Positions 43,341 through 51,385 of a DNA stretch of 64,000 nt are shown one piece after another. The DNA is taken from NCBI GenBank assembly GCA_002440745.1, contig DJVB01000024.1:19574-83573 (forward strand). The letters run 5' to 3'. The translations under genes were made by a program, and so were the position numbers. Origin of the DNA: Bacteroidales bacterium UBA6267 (lineage in GTDB: Bacteria; Bacteroidota; Bacteroidia; Bacteroidales; UBA1556). Positions within the stretch are counted from its first letter, which is position 1; each line of letters begins with the position of its first letter. The notes beneath the pieces are model-generated. The model did not search any database. It was given only the letters and a program-made list of their open reading frames with translations, and was not told the DNA's origin.

Positions 43341-43883
43341 TTAAAATGGGCTAACAAAGTTTTTAAAAGAAGGAGCATTTTTATCTTTATCGGACAAAAC
43401 CGGATTTTCAATTTCCCAATCAATACCAATATCGGGGTCGTTCCACAAAACGGAACCTTCGGAAGCCTTGTTATAGATATTGGTGCATTTATAAGTGAAA
43501 ACGGTATCATCACGCAAGGTAACAAATCCGTGAGCAAACCCCGGCGGCACCCAATACATCAATTTGTTTTCTTCAGTCAGTTCAACCTTATGAAATTTGC
43601 CATAGGTCGGAGAATTGCGTCTCAAATCAACAGCCACGTCAATTACAGCGCCCTTGATAACGCGCACCAATTTTCCCTGCGTATAAGGAGGGCGCTGAAA
43701 ATGCAACCCACGCAACACATTTTTCAACGATTTTGATTCATTATCTTGAACAAAGACAGCTCCACCAAGAATGTCTCTATACTTCTCAAAATTGTATGAT
43801 TCAAAAAAATAACCTCGATCGTCCATAAAAACGTCCGGTTGAATTATTACCAAATCGGCAATTGGGGTCTTAATAATTTCCAT
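43341..43883 (-). CDS. rfbC: dTDP-4-dehydrorhamnose 3,5-epimerase
   Basis: This 180-aa cupin enzyme of dTDP-L-rhamnose synthesis has the catalytic His61 in VLRGLHFQRPP, followed by GKLVRVIKGAVIDVAVDLR, PTYGKF and the substrate Tyr region LMYWVPPGFAHGF. The ending GIDW motif of the family is present (DPDIGIDW). The length is normal. No rfbA, rfbB or rfbD is adjacent, but a GT4 lies 31 bp away on the same strand, suggesting use in surface polysaccharide. Confidence 0.95.
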   Translation of the reverse strand: MEIIKTPIADLVIIQPDVFMDDRGYFFESYNFEKYRDILGGAVFVQDNESKSLKNVLRGLHFQRPPYTQGKLVRVIKGAVIDVAVDLRRNSPTYGKFHKVELTEENKLMYWVPPGFAHGFVTLRDDTVFTYKCTNIYNKASEGSVLWNDPDIGIDWEIENPVLSDKDKNAPSFKNFVSPF

Positions 43884-43914
43884 GGGTTTGTAATTTAAAT
43901 GAGAGGCAAAAATA

Positions 43915-45102
43915 CTAAGAAGGTTTTGACATAATCAACTTTTCATACAGATTTTGAGTTTCAAGGGCCATACGATCGGCATTGAAAGTTTTTCTAGCGA
44001 AATTTTGGGCATTGGAAGCAAGTTTTTTTCGCAAATCAGCATCGGAAGCCCAAAGTCGCAAATGCTGGAAAAATTCAGCTTCAGATTCAAACAGCAATCC
44101 TGTTTCCTTATCCAAAACAATGTCTTCGACACCTCCCACTTTTGACGCAATTATGGGCAATCCAATTAGCTGCGCTTCCATTAGACTATAAGGCGCACCC
44201 TCGTTTTCGGAAGTTAATGCTAAGCCATCCAAACCGCTATAAACCTTAGTCAAATCCTTTTGCCAGGAGGTAAATATTACAGATTCATCTTGAGTACCCA
44301 CGCTGAACTCCGCAAAACTTAACCCCAAACTGAGGCAATAATCTTTGAGATGCCTTTTCTCAGGGCCATCGCCAACCACAATTCCTTTCACCCGAAAGCC
44401 TTCCTTTCTGAGCATTTTTATTCCACGCAAAAAGAGCTTTACATTTTTAATATCGACCAATCGCCCCACAATGCCAAGCGCAAGACATTGAGCATCAATA
44501 TGAAAACGATGCCTGAATTTCTCACGAGCTTTTTCCTTGAAACCAAACCGTTCAATTTGTAAACCGGGAAGAATAATATGAACCTTTTCGGCAGGGGCAA
44601 TTTGAAAAATTTCAACTAAATCTTTCTTTTGGTTTTGAGTCAACGCAATAATGGCGGAGGAATAGCGAACCATTTTTCGATCTAACCAAATAATCCATTT
44701 TGTCAGAAAACTATTGAAATATCCCCGGAAAAGATGCCCATGATAGGTGTGTACAATCACTTTTACGTTCAATTTATAAGCGGCATATCTTCCTAACACT
44801 CCGGGTTTTCCGGTATGAGTATGTACGATAAGAGGATTTAACTGCCTGATATACTTCTTTATAGAGAAATAGGATTTAATATCATTTATCAAGTTGAATC
44901 GTCTAGAAAAATCCGGCAGCAGGATAGGTTCATTTTTAAGACCATAGAAAATGGTCAGATTATTCATTTCACCTTTAGCAGCTTCACCACCGATAATAAA
45001 AACATCGAAATCGCTTTGTAATCTGCGAGCAAGATCGGCAACATGAAATGCCGGACCGCCAATTACAAAGCGATTTGTGATAAAGAGCAGGGTTGGCTTC
45101 AT
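43915..45102 (-). CDS. Glycosyltransferase family 4
   Basis: This 395-aa GT-B enzyme has an N-terminal motif FVIGGPAFHVADLARRL, the acceptor loop VHTHTGKPGVLGRYAAY and a short linker with IALTQNQKKDLVE. The C-terminal nucleotide-sugar site has GRLVDIKNVKLFLRG, VVGDGPEKRHL and the EX7E motif TSENEGAPYSLMEAQLIGLPI. Retaining sugar transfer to a lipid-linked or surface glycan is expected. The gene lies between lpdA (2 bp gap) and rfbC on the same strand. The sugar is not known. Confidence 0.92.
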   Translation of the reverse strand: MKPTLLFITNRFVIGGPAFHVADLARRLQSDFDVFIIGGEAAKGEMNNLTIFYGLKNEPILLPDFSRRFNLINDIKSYFSIKKYIRQLNPLIVHTHTGKPGVLGRYAAYKLNVKVIVHTYHGHLFRGYFNSFLTKWIIWLDRKMVRYSSAIIALTQNQKKDLVEIFQIAPAEKVHIILPGLQIERFGFKEKAREKFRHRFHIDAQCLALGIVGRLVDIKNVKLFLRGIKMLRKEGFRVKGIVVGDGPEKRHLKDYCLSLGLSFAEFSVGTQDESVIFTSWQKDLTKVYSGLDGLALTSENEGAPYSLMEAQLIGLPIIASKVGGVEDIVLDKETGLLFESEAEFFQHLRLWASDADLRKKLASNAQNFARKTFNADRMALETQNLYEKLIMSKPS

Positions 45103-45103
45103 G

Positions 45104-46501
45104 CTATTGATTCAGAATATGAATAGCTTCCCCATGCACAGCAGCAGCAGCTTCCATCACTGCCTCCGACATGGTAGGATGAGGGTGAATCGTTGCCAAT
45201 AATTCAGCCGCTTTCATACCTTTTTGGCGTGCCACAACCACTTCCTGAATCATTTCGGTAACATTGTCCCCGACCATCGAACAGCCTAAAATAAGATCAG
45301 TTTTACTATCGACAACAAGCTTCACAAAACCATCCACATTTCCGGAAGCGGTAGCTTTACCACTTGCCCTAAAAGGGAAATTGCCGACTTTCACTTCAAA
45401 ACCTTTATCTTGTGCAGCCTTTTGAGAAAGTCCAACCGAAGCCACCTCAGGGTTTGTGTAGGTACATGCAGGAATATTCTCGTAATCAACAGGTTCAGGA
45501 TTCAAACCTGCAATCTTTTCGACACAAACAATACCTTCACGGCTTGCTACATGCGCTAAAGCAGGTCCATGAACAATGTCGCCGATTGCATAAACCCCTT
45601 CAATATTAGTGCGATAAAAATCATCAACCCAGATTTTCCCACGTTCGACCTTGACGCCTATTTCTTCAAGTCCAATATTTTCAATATTGGTTGAAACCCC
45701 AACTGCCGACAAAACCACTTCTGCCTCAACTACTTGCTCACCTTTTTTGGTGGTGATCTGCACTTGGCATAAATCGCCGGACGTATCCACGGAAGTAACC
45801 GATGATTCCGTCATCACCTTCATCTTCATTTTCTTAAAAGCACGAGCAAGAAGTTTAGAAGCTTCTTCGTCTTCCAATGGAATGATTTCAGGCAAAAACT
45901 CCACTAAAGTCACCTGAGTTCCAATGCTTTGATAAAAATAGGCAAATTCGGAACCGATAGCTCCGGAGCCAACAACTACCATTGAAGCAGGTTGATGTTC
46001 AAGAGTCATAGCTTCACGATACCCAATAATTTTCTTCCCATCTTGAGGCAAGGCATCTAACTGACGGGAGCGAGCACCGGTTGCAAGAATAATATTTTGA
46101 GCCGTAATAATTGATTTATTACCTTCATTGTCAGTAACTTCAACTTGGTTTTTTCCGGCTAATTTTCCAAAACCGGCAATGCGAATAACCCCATTTTTTT
46201 GAAAAAGGAAATCCACTCCCTTACTCATTTGCGCAGCTACTCCCCTACTTCTATTTACCATTGCGGGCAAATCTGCTTTAACATTTTCGGACAAAACGCC
46301 ATAATCAGCACTATGCTTGAGATAGTTAAAAACCTGAGCAGATTTCAGAAGAGCTTTTGTTGGAATACAACCCCAATTGAGACAAATACCACCCAATTCA
46401 GAGCGTTCAACGACAGCAGTTTTCAAGCCTAACTGAGCAGCACGAATAGCAGCGACATATCCTCCGGGGCCGCTACCTATAATTATTATATCGAAATCCA
46501 T
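45104..46501 (-). CDS. lpdA: Dihydrolipoyl dehydrogenase (E3)
   Basis: This 465-aa FAD enzyme is the E3 component of 2-oxoacid dehydrogenase complexes. The FAD motif IIIIGSGPGGYVAAIRAAQ (residues 5-23), redox disulfide in GGICLNWGC (C40/C45), NAD motif VVVGSGAIGSEFAYFY and C-terminal HPHPTMSEAVMEA with the catalytic His-Glu pair are all present. It has its own -7 box (TATTTTTG at 46534-46527, minus). It is 2 bp from the GT4 gene, so the two are co-transcribed even though functionally unrelated. Confidence 0.97.
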   Translation of the reverse strand: MDFDIIIIGSGPGGYVAAIRAAQLGLKTAVVERSELGGICLNWGCIPTKALLKSAQVFNYLKHSADYGVLSENVKADLPAMVNRSRGVAAQMSKGVDFLFQKNGVIRIAGFGKLAGKNQVEVTDNEGNKSIITAQNIILATGARSRQLDALPQDGKKIIGYREAMTLEHQPASMVVVGSGAIGSEFAYFYQSIGTQVTLVEFLPEIIPLEDEEASKLLARAFKKMKMKVMTESSVTSVDTSGDLCQVQITTKKGEQVVEAEVVLSAVGVSTNIENIGLEEIGVKVERGKIWVDDFYRTNIEGVYAIGDIVHGPALAHVASREGIVCVEKIAGLNPEPVDYENIPACTYTNPEVASVGLSQKAAQDKGFEVKVGNFPFRASGKATASGNVDGFVKLVVDSKTDLILGCSMVGDNVTEMIQEVVVARQKGMKAAELLATIHPHPTMSEAVMEAAAAVHGEAIHILNQ

Positions 46502-46526
46502 AAAATCTTAAGTTTAAATTGAACGG

Positions 46527-46534
46527 CAAAAATA
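46527..46534 (-). promoter_or_regulatory. -7 box of lpdA
   Basis: TATTTTTG on the minus strand, 25 nt before the ATG at 46501. A 15-bp palindrome ACAGAT-GAC-ATCTGT (46559-46573) sits just upstream of where the -33 element would be. Confidence 0.45.
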
Positions 46535-46580
46535 TAAAAAAACCGTGGAGCAGTTGACACAGATGACATCTGTTAATTTA

Positions 46581-46838
46581 GGGTCTGCTGAAAAACACAA
46601 AATAATTGTTTAAAAGAATCTATTAGCTTATCAAACCTATTAAGTGCAAGGATTTTTAAACCTTTAAGCAAAAAATAAAGCACATTAAAACCCAAATGCC
46701 GACTTTAATTTGTTAGCCAGAAATAAATCATCTACTGCGTTACAGCCAACAGGCTGTACTACAGTACTATCCTATTGTCTGTGCCTTGCATCTATCCCGA
46801 TAATTTATCGGGACATTTCTGACTTTTTCAGCAGACCC
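46581..46838. mobile_element. 258-bp MITE-like element with 15-bp terminal inverted repeats
   Basis: GGGTCTGCTGAAAAA (46581-46595) and its exact reverse complement TTTTTCAGCAGACCC (46824-46838) bound a segment without coding capacity. A TTA triplet flanks both sides. Internal hairpins include CCCGATAATTTATCGGG (46796-46812) and TACAGCC-AACA-GGCTGTA (46741-46758). It fills most of the gap between lpdA and the alpha-oxoamine synthase gene. It is likely a non-autonomous derivative of a DDE-type IS. The family is not assigned. Confidence 0.72.
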
Positions 46839-46917
46839 TTATTTAGCAGTTATTTTTTATTAACATAACATAGGTGATAGAAAATATTGTCGATTACCAA
46901 GAGTAAACATTATTTTA

Positions 46918-46925
46918 TAATTTTG
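46918..46925 (+). promoter_or_regulatory. -7 box of the alpha-oxoamine synthase gene
   Basis: TAATTTTG lies 27 nt upstream of the GTG start, matching TAnnTTTG. Confidence 0.4.
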
Positions 46926-46951
46926 CAGTTCAAATTTTAAAACAAAGAAAC

Positions 46952-48202
46952 GTGGATATATTTGAAAGAGTGCAACAACGTCCGGGGAGTATCGGCAAGC
47001 ACCAAAGAGAAGCGCATGGTTATTTTACTTTCCCAAAATTAGAAGGTGAAATCGGACCACACATGATGTTTCGTGGAAAAGAAAAATTAGTGTGGAGTTT
47101 AAACAATTACATTGGTCTTGCTAATCATCCTGAGGTTCGCAAAGCCGATGCAGAGGCGGCAGCAAAATACGGCATGGCCTATCCAATGGGAGCGCGTATG
47201 ATGTCAGGTCAAACCAAATTTCACGAGCAACTTGAGCATGAATTAGCTGATTTTATGGGAAAAGAAAAGGCTTATTTGCTCAACTACGGTTATATGGGTA
47301 TGGTTTCCATTATTGACTCCATGGTTGATCGTAAAGATGTAATTGTGTATGATTCAGAAGCTCATGCCTGCATTTTGGACGGTATGCGACTTCATATCGG
47401 AAAACGCTTTGTATATCCGCATAACGAAATAGACAAACTCAGAAAGCAACTTGAACACGCAACCCACGTGGCAGAATCTACAGGTGGTGGTATTTTAGTA
47501 ATCACCGAAGGCGTATTCGGCATGGCCGGCGACTTAGGCAAATTGGATGAAATTGTTGCTTTAAAGAAAGAATTTAATTTCCGTTTACTTGTTGACGACG
47601 CTCATGGCTTAGGAACGATGGGTGCAACAGGAGCCGGCACCGGTGAGCATTTTGGTGTTCAAGACGAAATTGACCTGTATTTTGGCACCTTTGCCAAGTC
47701 AATGGCCGGAATTGGTGGTTTTGTTGCCGGACCTGAAGTCATCATTGACTTCCTTGCCTACAATATGAGGTCGCAAATCTTTGCTAAATCGCTTCCAATG
47801 CCAATGGTTATTGGAGCTTTAAAGCGTTTAGAACTTCTCCGCAGCCAACCCGAATTGAGAGAAAACCTATGGACGGTGGTAAGAGCCCTTCAAACCGGAT
47901 TGAAAGAAAATGGTTTTGATATTGGAAAAACTAACTCACCTGTTACGCCGGTGTTTTTCAGCGGAGAATTAAGTGATGCTACTAATATGACCATCGAACT
48001 CAGGGAAAAATACCATATTTTCTGTTCTATCGTGGTATATCCCGTTGTGCCAAAAGGAGTTATCATGTTGAGACTTATCCCAACTGCAGTTCACACTTTG
48101 GAGGACGTTCGATATACAATTGAGTCATTCGTTGCCTTAAAAGAAAAACTTGACAGCGGCTACTATGCCCAGCAGGGGATGCCTACGATGGCTGATAAAT
48201 AG
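46952..48202 (+). CDS. Alpha-oxoamine synthase (KBL/serine palmitoyltransferase-like PLP enzyme)
   Basis: This 416-aa fold type I PLP enzyme starts at GTG 46952. Motifs are SLNNYIGLANHPEV, MMSGQTKFHEQLEHELADF, the cofactor Asp in RLLVDDAHGLGTMG (D215/D216) and the PLP lysine K249 in YFGTFAKSMAGIGGF. The family condenses an amino acid with an acyl-CoA, including 2-amino-3-ketobutyrate ligase, serine palmitoyltransferase and the cysteate acyltransferase of sulfonolipid synthesis. Bacteroidota lipid enzymes with similar length make a lipid role attractive, and FabG lies opposite, but the substrate is not decided by sequence. Confidence 0.88.
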   Translation: MDIFERVQQRPGSIGKHQREAHGYFTFPKLEGEIGPHMMFRGKEKLVWSLNNYIGLANHPEVRKADAEAAAKYGMAYPMGARMMSGQTKFHEQLEHELADFMGKEKAYLLNYGYMGMVSIIDSMVDRKDVIVYDSEAHACILDGMRLHIGKRFVYPHNEIDKLRKQLEHATHVAESTGGGILVITEGVFGMAGDLGKLDEIVALKKEFNFRLLVDDAHGLGTMGATGAGTGEHFGVQDEIDLYFGTFAKSMAGIGGFVAGPEVIIDFLAYNMRSQIFAKSLPMPMVIGALKRLELLRSQPELRENLWTVVRALQTGLKENGFDIGKTNSPVTPVFFSGELSDATNMTIELREKYHIFCSIVVYPVVPKGVIMLRLIPTAVHTLEDVRYTIESFVALKEKLDSGYYAQQGMPTMADK

Positions 48203-48228
48203 ATAATTACAAGCTTTAAATATTTGAA

Positions 48229-48256
48229 AAGGTTGCTCAATGCAGCCTTTTTTTTT
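48229..48256 (+). terminator. Terminator of the alpha-oxoamine synthase gene
   Basis: AAGGTTGC and GCAGCCTT pair (one G-T) around TCAAT, followed by a run of nine T residues, 26 bp after the stop codon. Confidence 0.75.
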
Positions 48257-48270
48257 GTCCCTTTTTACAT

Positions 48271-48301
48271 AAAAAAAAAGCCTCCGATGATTAGGAAGCC
48301 T
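48271..48301 (-). terminator. Probable fabG terminator, now displaced by a MITE
   Basis: On the minus strand AGGCTTCC and GGAGGCTT pair with two G-T wobbles around an 8-nt loop, followed by nine T residues. The fabG stop is 195 bp upstream, with a MITE in between. Confidence 0.65.
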
Positions 48302-48310
48302 TTTGTATTT

Positions 48311-48474
48311 TGAGACCGTTGCAAAATTAAAAGTAATAAAAGATATCAACTTTTTTGGCTGCAGTCTTTGTCGTTGTCGAAAAATTTAAATCCTCATTAA
48401 CAGCAAGTTAACTGCGGTTGAAATTTTTCTGCCGCCTAAAATCTTTTTGCCAAAAAAGTTTTGCAACGGTCTCA
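48311..48474. mobile_element. 164-bp MITE-like element with disrupted left inverted repeat
   Basis: TGAGACCGTTGCAAAA (48311-48326) is the exact reverse complement of 48459-48474. A second inner pair, AACTTTTTTGGC (48348-48359) and GCCAAAAAAGTT (48449-48460), is contiguous with the outer repeat on the right but separated by about 22 nt on the left. The original inverted repeat was therefore likely 26 bp, with a small insertion in the left end. GAGACC..TTGCAAAA ends are typical of IS5-like elements, as I recall them. No coding frame is inside. Confidence 0.75.
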
Positions 48475-48495
48475 TTTCATAGAATTTCTAAAAGT

Positions 48496-49242
48496 CTAAG
48501 TATGCATTCCTCCGCAAACGCTAATTACCTGACCGGTAACATAAGAAGAAAGCTTTGAGCCTAAGAAAACACAAACATCGGCAACATCCTCGGGCTGACC
48601 TTCGCGGCGAAGAGGAATCGTTTGAACCCAACCTTTACGCACATCTTCCGGAAGTTTATCTGTCATAGGTGTGGCAATGAAACCCGGTGCGATAGCATTA
48701 ACCCGAATGCCTCTGCTGCCTAATTCCTGTGCGATGGATTTGGTAAAACCAATCAAACCGGCTTTGGAGGAGGAATAGTTCGACTGACCTGCATTTCCTT
48801 CAATTCCAACCACCGAACTCATATTTATAATGGAACCTGAGCGCTGCTTCAACATATATTTTTGCACTGCTTTCGTCATATTAAAAACAGATTTTAGATT
48901 CACGTTAATCACCAAATCCCAGTCGGCTTCGGTCATGCGCATCAGCAAATTGTCGCGAGTGATTCCGGCATTGTTAACTAAGATGTCTATCGAGCCAAAT
49001 TCAGCGGCCACCTGATCTATAAATGACTGAGAATCATCATAATTCGCAGCATTACTTGCATAAGCTTTACTTTTAACTCCAAGCTTTGTCAATTCTGTTT
49101 CAAGCGCTGCGGTATTCTCATCAAGAGCCAAGTCGCTAAAGGCAATATTGGCACCCTGATTTGCAAAAGCCAACACGATAGCACGGCCTATTCCACGGGC
49201 TCCACCAGTAACAACAGCAGTTTTTCCTTCAAGTAATTTCAT
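48496..49242 (-). CDS. fabG: 3-oxoacyl-ACP reductase
   Basis: This 248-aa short-chain dehydrogenase reduces 3-oxoacyl-ACP with NADPH in fatty acid elongation. The cofactor loop is TGGARGIGRAIV (residues 12-23), with NNAGITRDNLL (about 90-100) and the catalytic set S143, Y156 and K160 in QSNYSSSKAGL. The C-terminal GQVISVCGGMHT is typical. The length matches FabG exactly. It is monocistronic with a good promoter. Its terminator is separated from it by a MITE. Confidence 0.93.
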   Translation of the reverse strand: MKLLEGKTAVVTGGARGIGRAIVLAFANQGANIAFSDLALDENTAALETELTKLGVKSKAYASNAANYDDSQSFIDQVAAEFGSIDILVNNAGITRDNLLMRMTEADWDLVINVNLKSVFNMTKAVQKYMLKQRSGSIINMSSVVGIEGNAGQSNYSSSKAGLIGFTKSIAQELGSRGIRVNAIAPGFIATPMTDKLPEDVRKGWVQTIPLRREGQPEDVADVCVFLGSKLSSYVTGQVISVCGGMHT

Positions 49243-49267
49243 TTTAATACATTTAAATATTGAAATG

Positions 49268-49297
49268 CGAAATTAGAAAAATATAATCATTGGCAAA
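49268..49297 (-). promoter_or_regulatory. Promoter of fabG
   Basis: On the minus strand TTTG (49297-49294), an 18-nt spacer and TAATTTCG (49275-49268) precede the ATG by 25 nt. Confidence 0.5.
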
Positions 49298-49358
49298 CAG
49301 CAAAATCGGTGATGAAAATCGCATCAGGAAGTTTGGGGTCTTTCAAATAGGCACTTCA

Positions 49359-51095
49359 CTACGTTCTTATTCGAGTTTCTATACGATTTGCAATTTCGGA
49401 AAAACTAAAATCCTTCAAATCAAAAACTTCATAATTCGTTAAGTTCCATTTTTTAATAACTTCATTTACAGTGTTTTGCCGAACTGAAAGAAGGATATCG
49501 CCTTGATAATCACTGAAAAGAGATTTTAACGAAGTCGCCCATCCCCTATCCTTTAGCTCCAAATTCCCCACCTCATCAATAATCAAAAACTGACAATGGA
49601 CAGCATCTTCCAAAATCTGTTTATTACCAATCGCTATCGTTTCGTTGTTGATGGTGAATCTTCCGATGCCGTCCTGTGTAGATTCTTCCTTAAATTTCAT
49701 TAGAGGAAATCTCTGTTGATTTGACAAGGCTAAGAGCTCATAACCAACAAATTGCGCCTTTTTCATTAACCGTTTTGAAATCACACCTCCAACAGAGACA
49801 TTGGACATTTTCAATTTGGAATACATCTCAAGACAAAGATTTGATTTCCCCTGACCAATTTCACCGGTGATTATAAAAATGGAAGGTTTTGAGTTCGATT
49901 GTTTTTGCAAAAGTTCAATTCTCTGCTCTGCATCTCGAACCAAATGATTGACTCCGTCCAATGGATTCTTGACAAATTCCCTAAACCCGGGCAAGGACTC
50001 AATGACCTGAGGCACAGAGGAAAACGAGAGCTCCAACGCTAAATGTAATTGACTGTAAGCAGATTTTTGAAAAAACCCAACCACTTTTGGATTGTACAAT
50101 TCTTTACCAATGACAGAAAAACCGATGATGACAATGACCGCCCTAAAATTCATCTGAAGTCCAATGAGGAGGCCATCAATCACTGTTTCAGAATCATTTA
50201 AGGAGGAAAAAGTCACTGCTGCTAAAAGGGTTATGAGGAAGAAAAATATCCAAAACTTTGGCTTTTTCAAATGTCTAAGTGCTGATTTATAACGAATTGA
50301 CCAGATTGTTACCATGAATACCGTTAGCGGCAACCAGACAAACCAGGAAGTTTTGGAATGAAGAATCAAGGTAAGAATTATCACAAACACATTTAGCCAT
50401 AACCAAGTCAACGAATAGGAAAAGCTATCCTCCTTTCGCTGCTTAGTTGCCAAAGGGGTTGGATTATGCTGAATTGGACTAATCGACTCGTTTAACACAA
50501 GCTTTCTTCCGGCTTTAATGCCAATTACGGCAGCAAGAATCCCCATGAGAATTTGAACCGCCAAGAGTAAAAATATGGGCAGCCAAACCAAATCGGACTC
50601 GACATGCAATTGATTTTCAGCCATCCGCATAAGATTGGTATAAATATCGACTAAATTGGAGCCATAGAAAATTATGAGATTGAAAATCCGCTGAAACAGC
50701 ACCCAAGTCATGGCAAGCACGGAGCCGAAAATATAGCCCGTAAGCGTTCGGCCAAAAATGCGAAGGGAGAAATCGAAAAGCAAAGCTTCGGTGAAAATCG
50801 CCACCATAGGACCAAAAATCACGGCACTTGGCGAAAGCGATTTCATTAAGGCGGTAATGATGCCGGCGCGCCAAAAAAGTCCATTTTCTTTCCAACGGTA
50901 ACTTGCTGAAATTAAGATAATAAGACCGAAACCCGTCAGGATATTTCCGCTAAACGGAATTCGGAGATTGTGAAGAAAACTGCCAAAAACAATTTCCAAA
51001 GCAGCCCAACCCGTCCCAATTATGGCAGCTTTAATCCATTTCTCACTTATATCCGACTTATTGCTTTCTTTCATTCCAAAGGTTTCATCGAGCAT
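49359..51095 (-). CDS. Fusion of two multi-pass membrane segments with a THEP1-type nucleotide triphosphatase
   Basis: The start is set at the ATG at 51095 (MLDETFGMKESN), because the longer TTG at 51149 lies inside a -7 box. An ATG at 51074 is also possible. Residues ~20-205 form about six TM helices with GSFLHNLRIPFSGNILTG and FGPMVAIFTEALLFD, resembling an ECF-type S component. Residues ~225-370 are a second hydrophobic block ending FSVIGKELYNP and LHLALELSFSSVPQVIESLP, like an EcfT coupling protein. The C-terminal ~170 residues are a P-loop NTPase of the THEP1/NTPase_1 family: Walker A TGEIGQGKS, Walker B FLIIDEVGNLEL. It looks like an all-in-one energised membrane system. The substrate is unknown. 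Confidence 0.75.
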   Translation of the reverse strand: MLDETFGMKESNKSDISEKWIKAAIIGTGWAALEIVFGSFLHNLRIPFSGNILTGFGLIILISASYRWKENGLFWRAGIITALMKSLSPSAVIFGPMVAIFTEALLFDFSLRIFGRTLTGYIFGSVLAMTWVLFQRIFNLIIFYGSNLVDIYTNLMRMAENQLHVESDLVWLPIFLLLAVQILMGILAAVIGIKAGRKLVLNESISPIQHNPTPLATKQRKEDSFSYSLTWLWLNVFVIILTLILHSKTSWFVWLPLTVFMVTIWSIRYKSALRHLKKPKFWIFFFLITLLAAVTFSSLNDSETVIDGLLIGLQMNFRAVIVIIGFSVIGKELYNPKVVGFFQKSAYSQLHLALELSFSSVPQVIESLPGFREFVKNPLDGVNHLVRDAEQRIELLQKQSNSKPSIFIITGEIGQGKSNLCLEMYSKLKMSNVSVGGVISKRLMKKAQFVGYELLALSNQQRFPLMKFKEESTQDGIGRFTINNETIAIGNKQILEDAVHCQFLIIDEVGNLELKDRGWATSLKSLFSDYQGDILLSVRQNTVNEVIKKWNLTNYEVFDLKDFSFSEIANRIETRIRT

Positions 51096-51146
51096 TAAAA
51101 TAACCGTTAAACTAAATTCCGTTATTCTTATTAGGGAATATCGAGG

Positions 51147-51154
51147 CAAAAATA
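51147..51154 (-). promoter_or_regulatory. -7 box of the membrane/THEP1 fusion gene
   Basis: TATTTTTG on the minus strand overlaps the nominal TTG start at 51149, ruling that start out if the box is used. Confidence 0.45.
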
Positions 51155-51350
51155 ACTAAGAATCCTTAAAAATTAGCATAATATTTTAGTGAAATGGAAC
51201 TTAACTTTTGAGTCAAAAAATCAATTATTTAATTGTTTATCAAATGTTTAGCCTAATAACCCGATAATTGAATTAGGCAGGAAACCCAAATTAAGTGAGT
51301 GATTTAACTTGAAATTAGAATATGATATGAATCAGAGAAAAATAAATTCA

Positions 51351-51358
51351 TACATTTG
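51351..51358 (+). promoter_or_regulatory. -7 box of the crp/fnr gene
   Basis: TACATTTG overlaps a TTG codon at 51356, so translation should start at the ATG at 51386. Confidence 0.5.
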
Positions 51359-51385
51359 TCCCCATTAAATTTATTAAACCATTGT

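Noticed and set aside
48137..48349. 70-codon minus-strand frame after the alpha-oxoamine synthase gene
   Set aside because: It runs through two terminators and a MITE end, and the translation is not protein-like.
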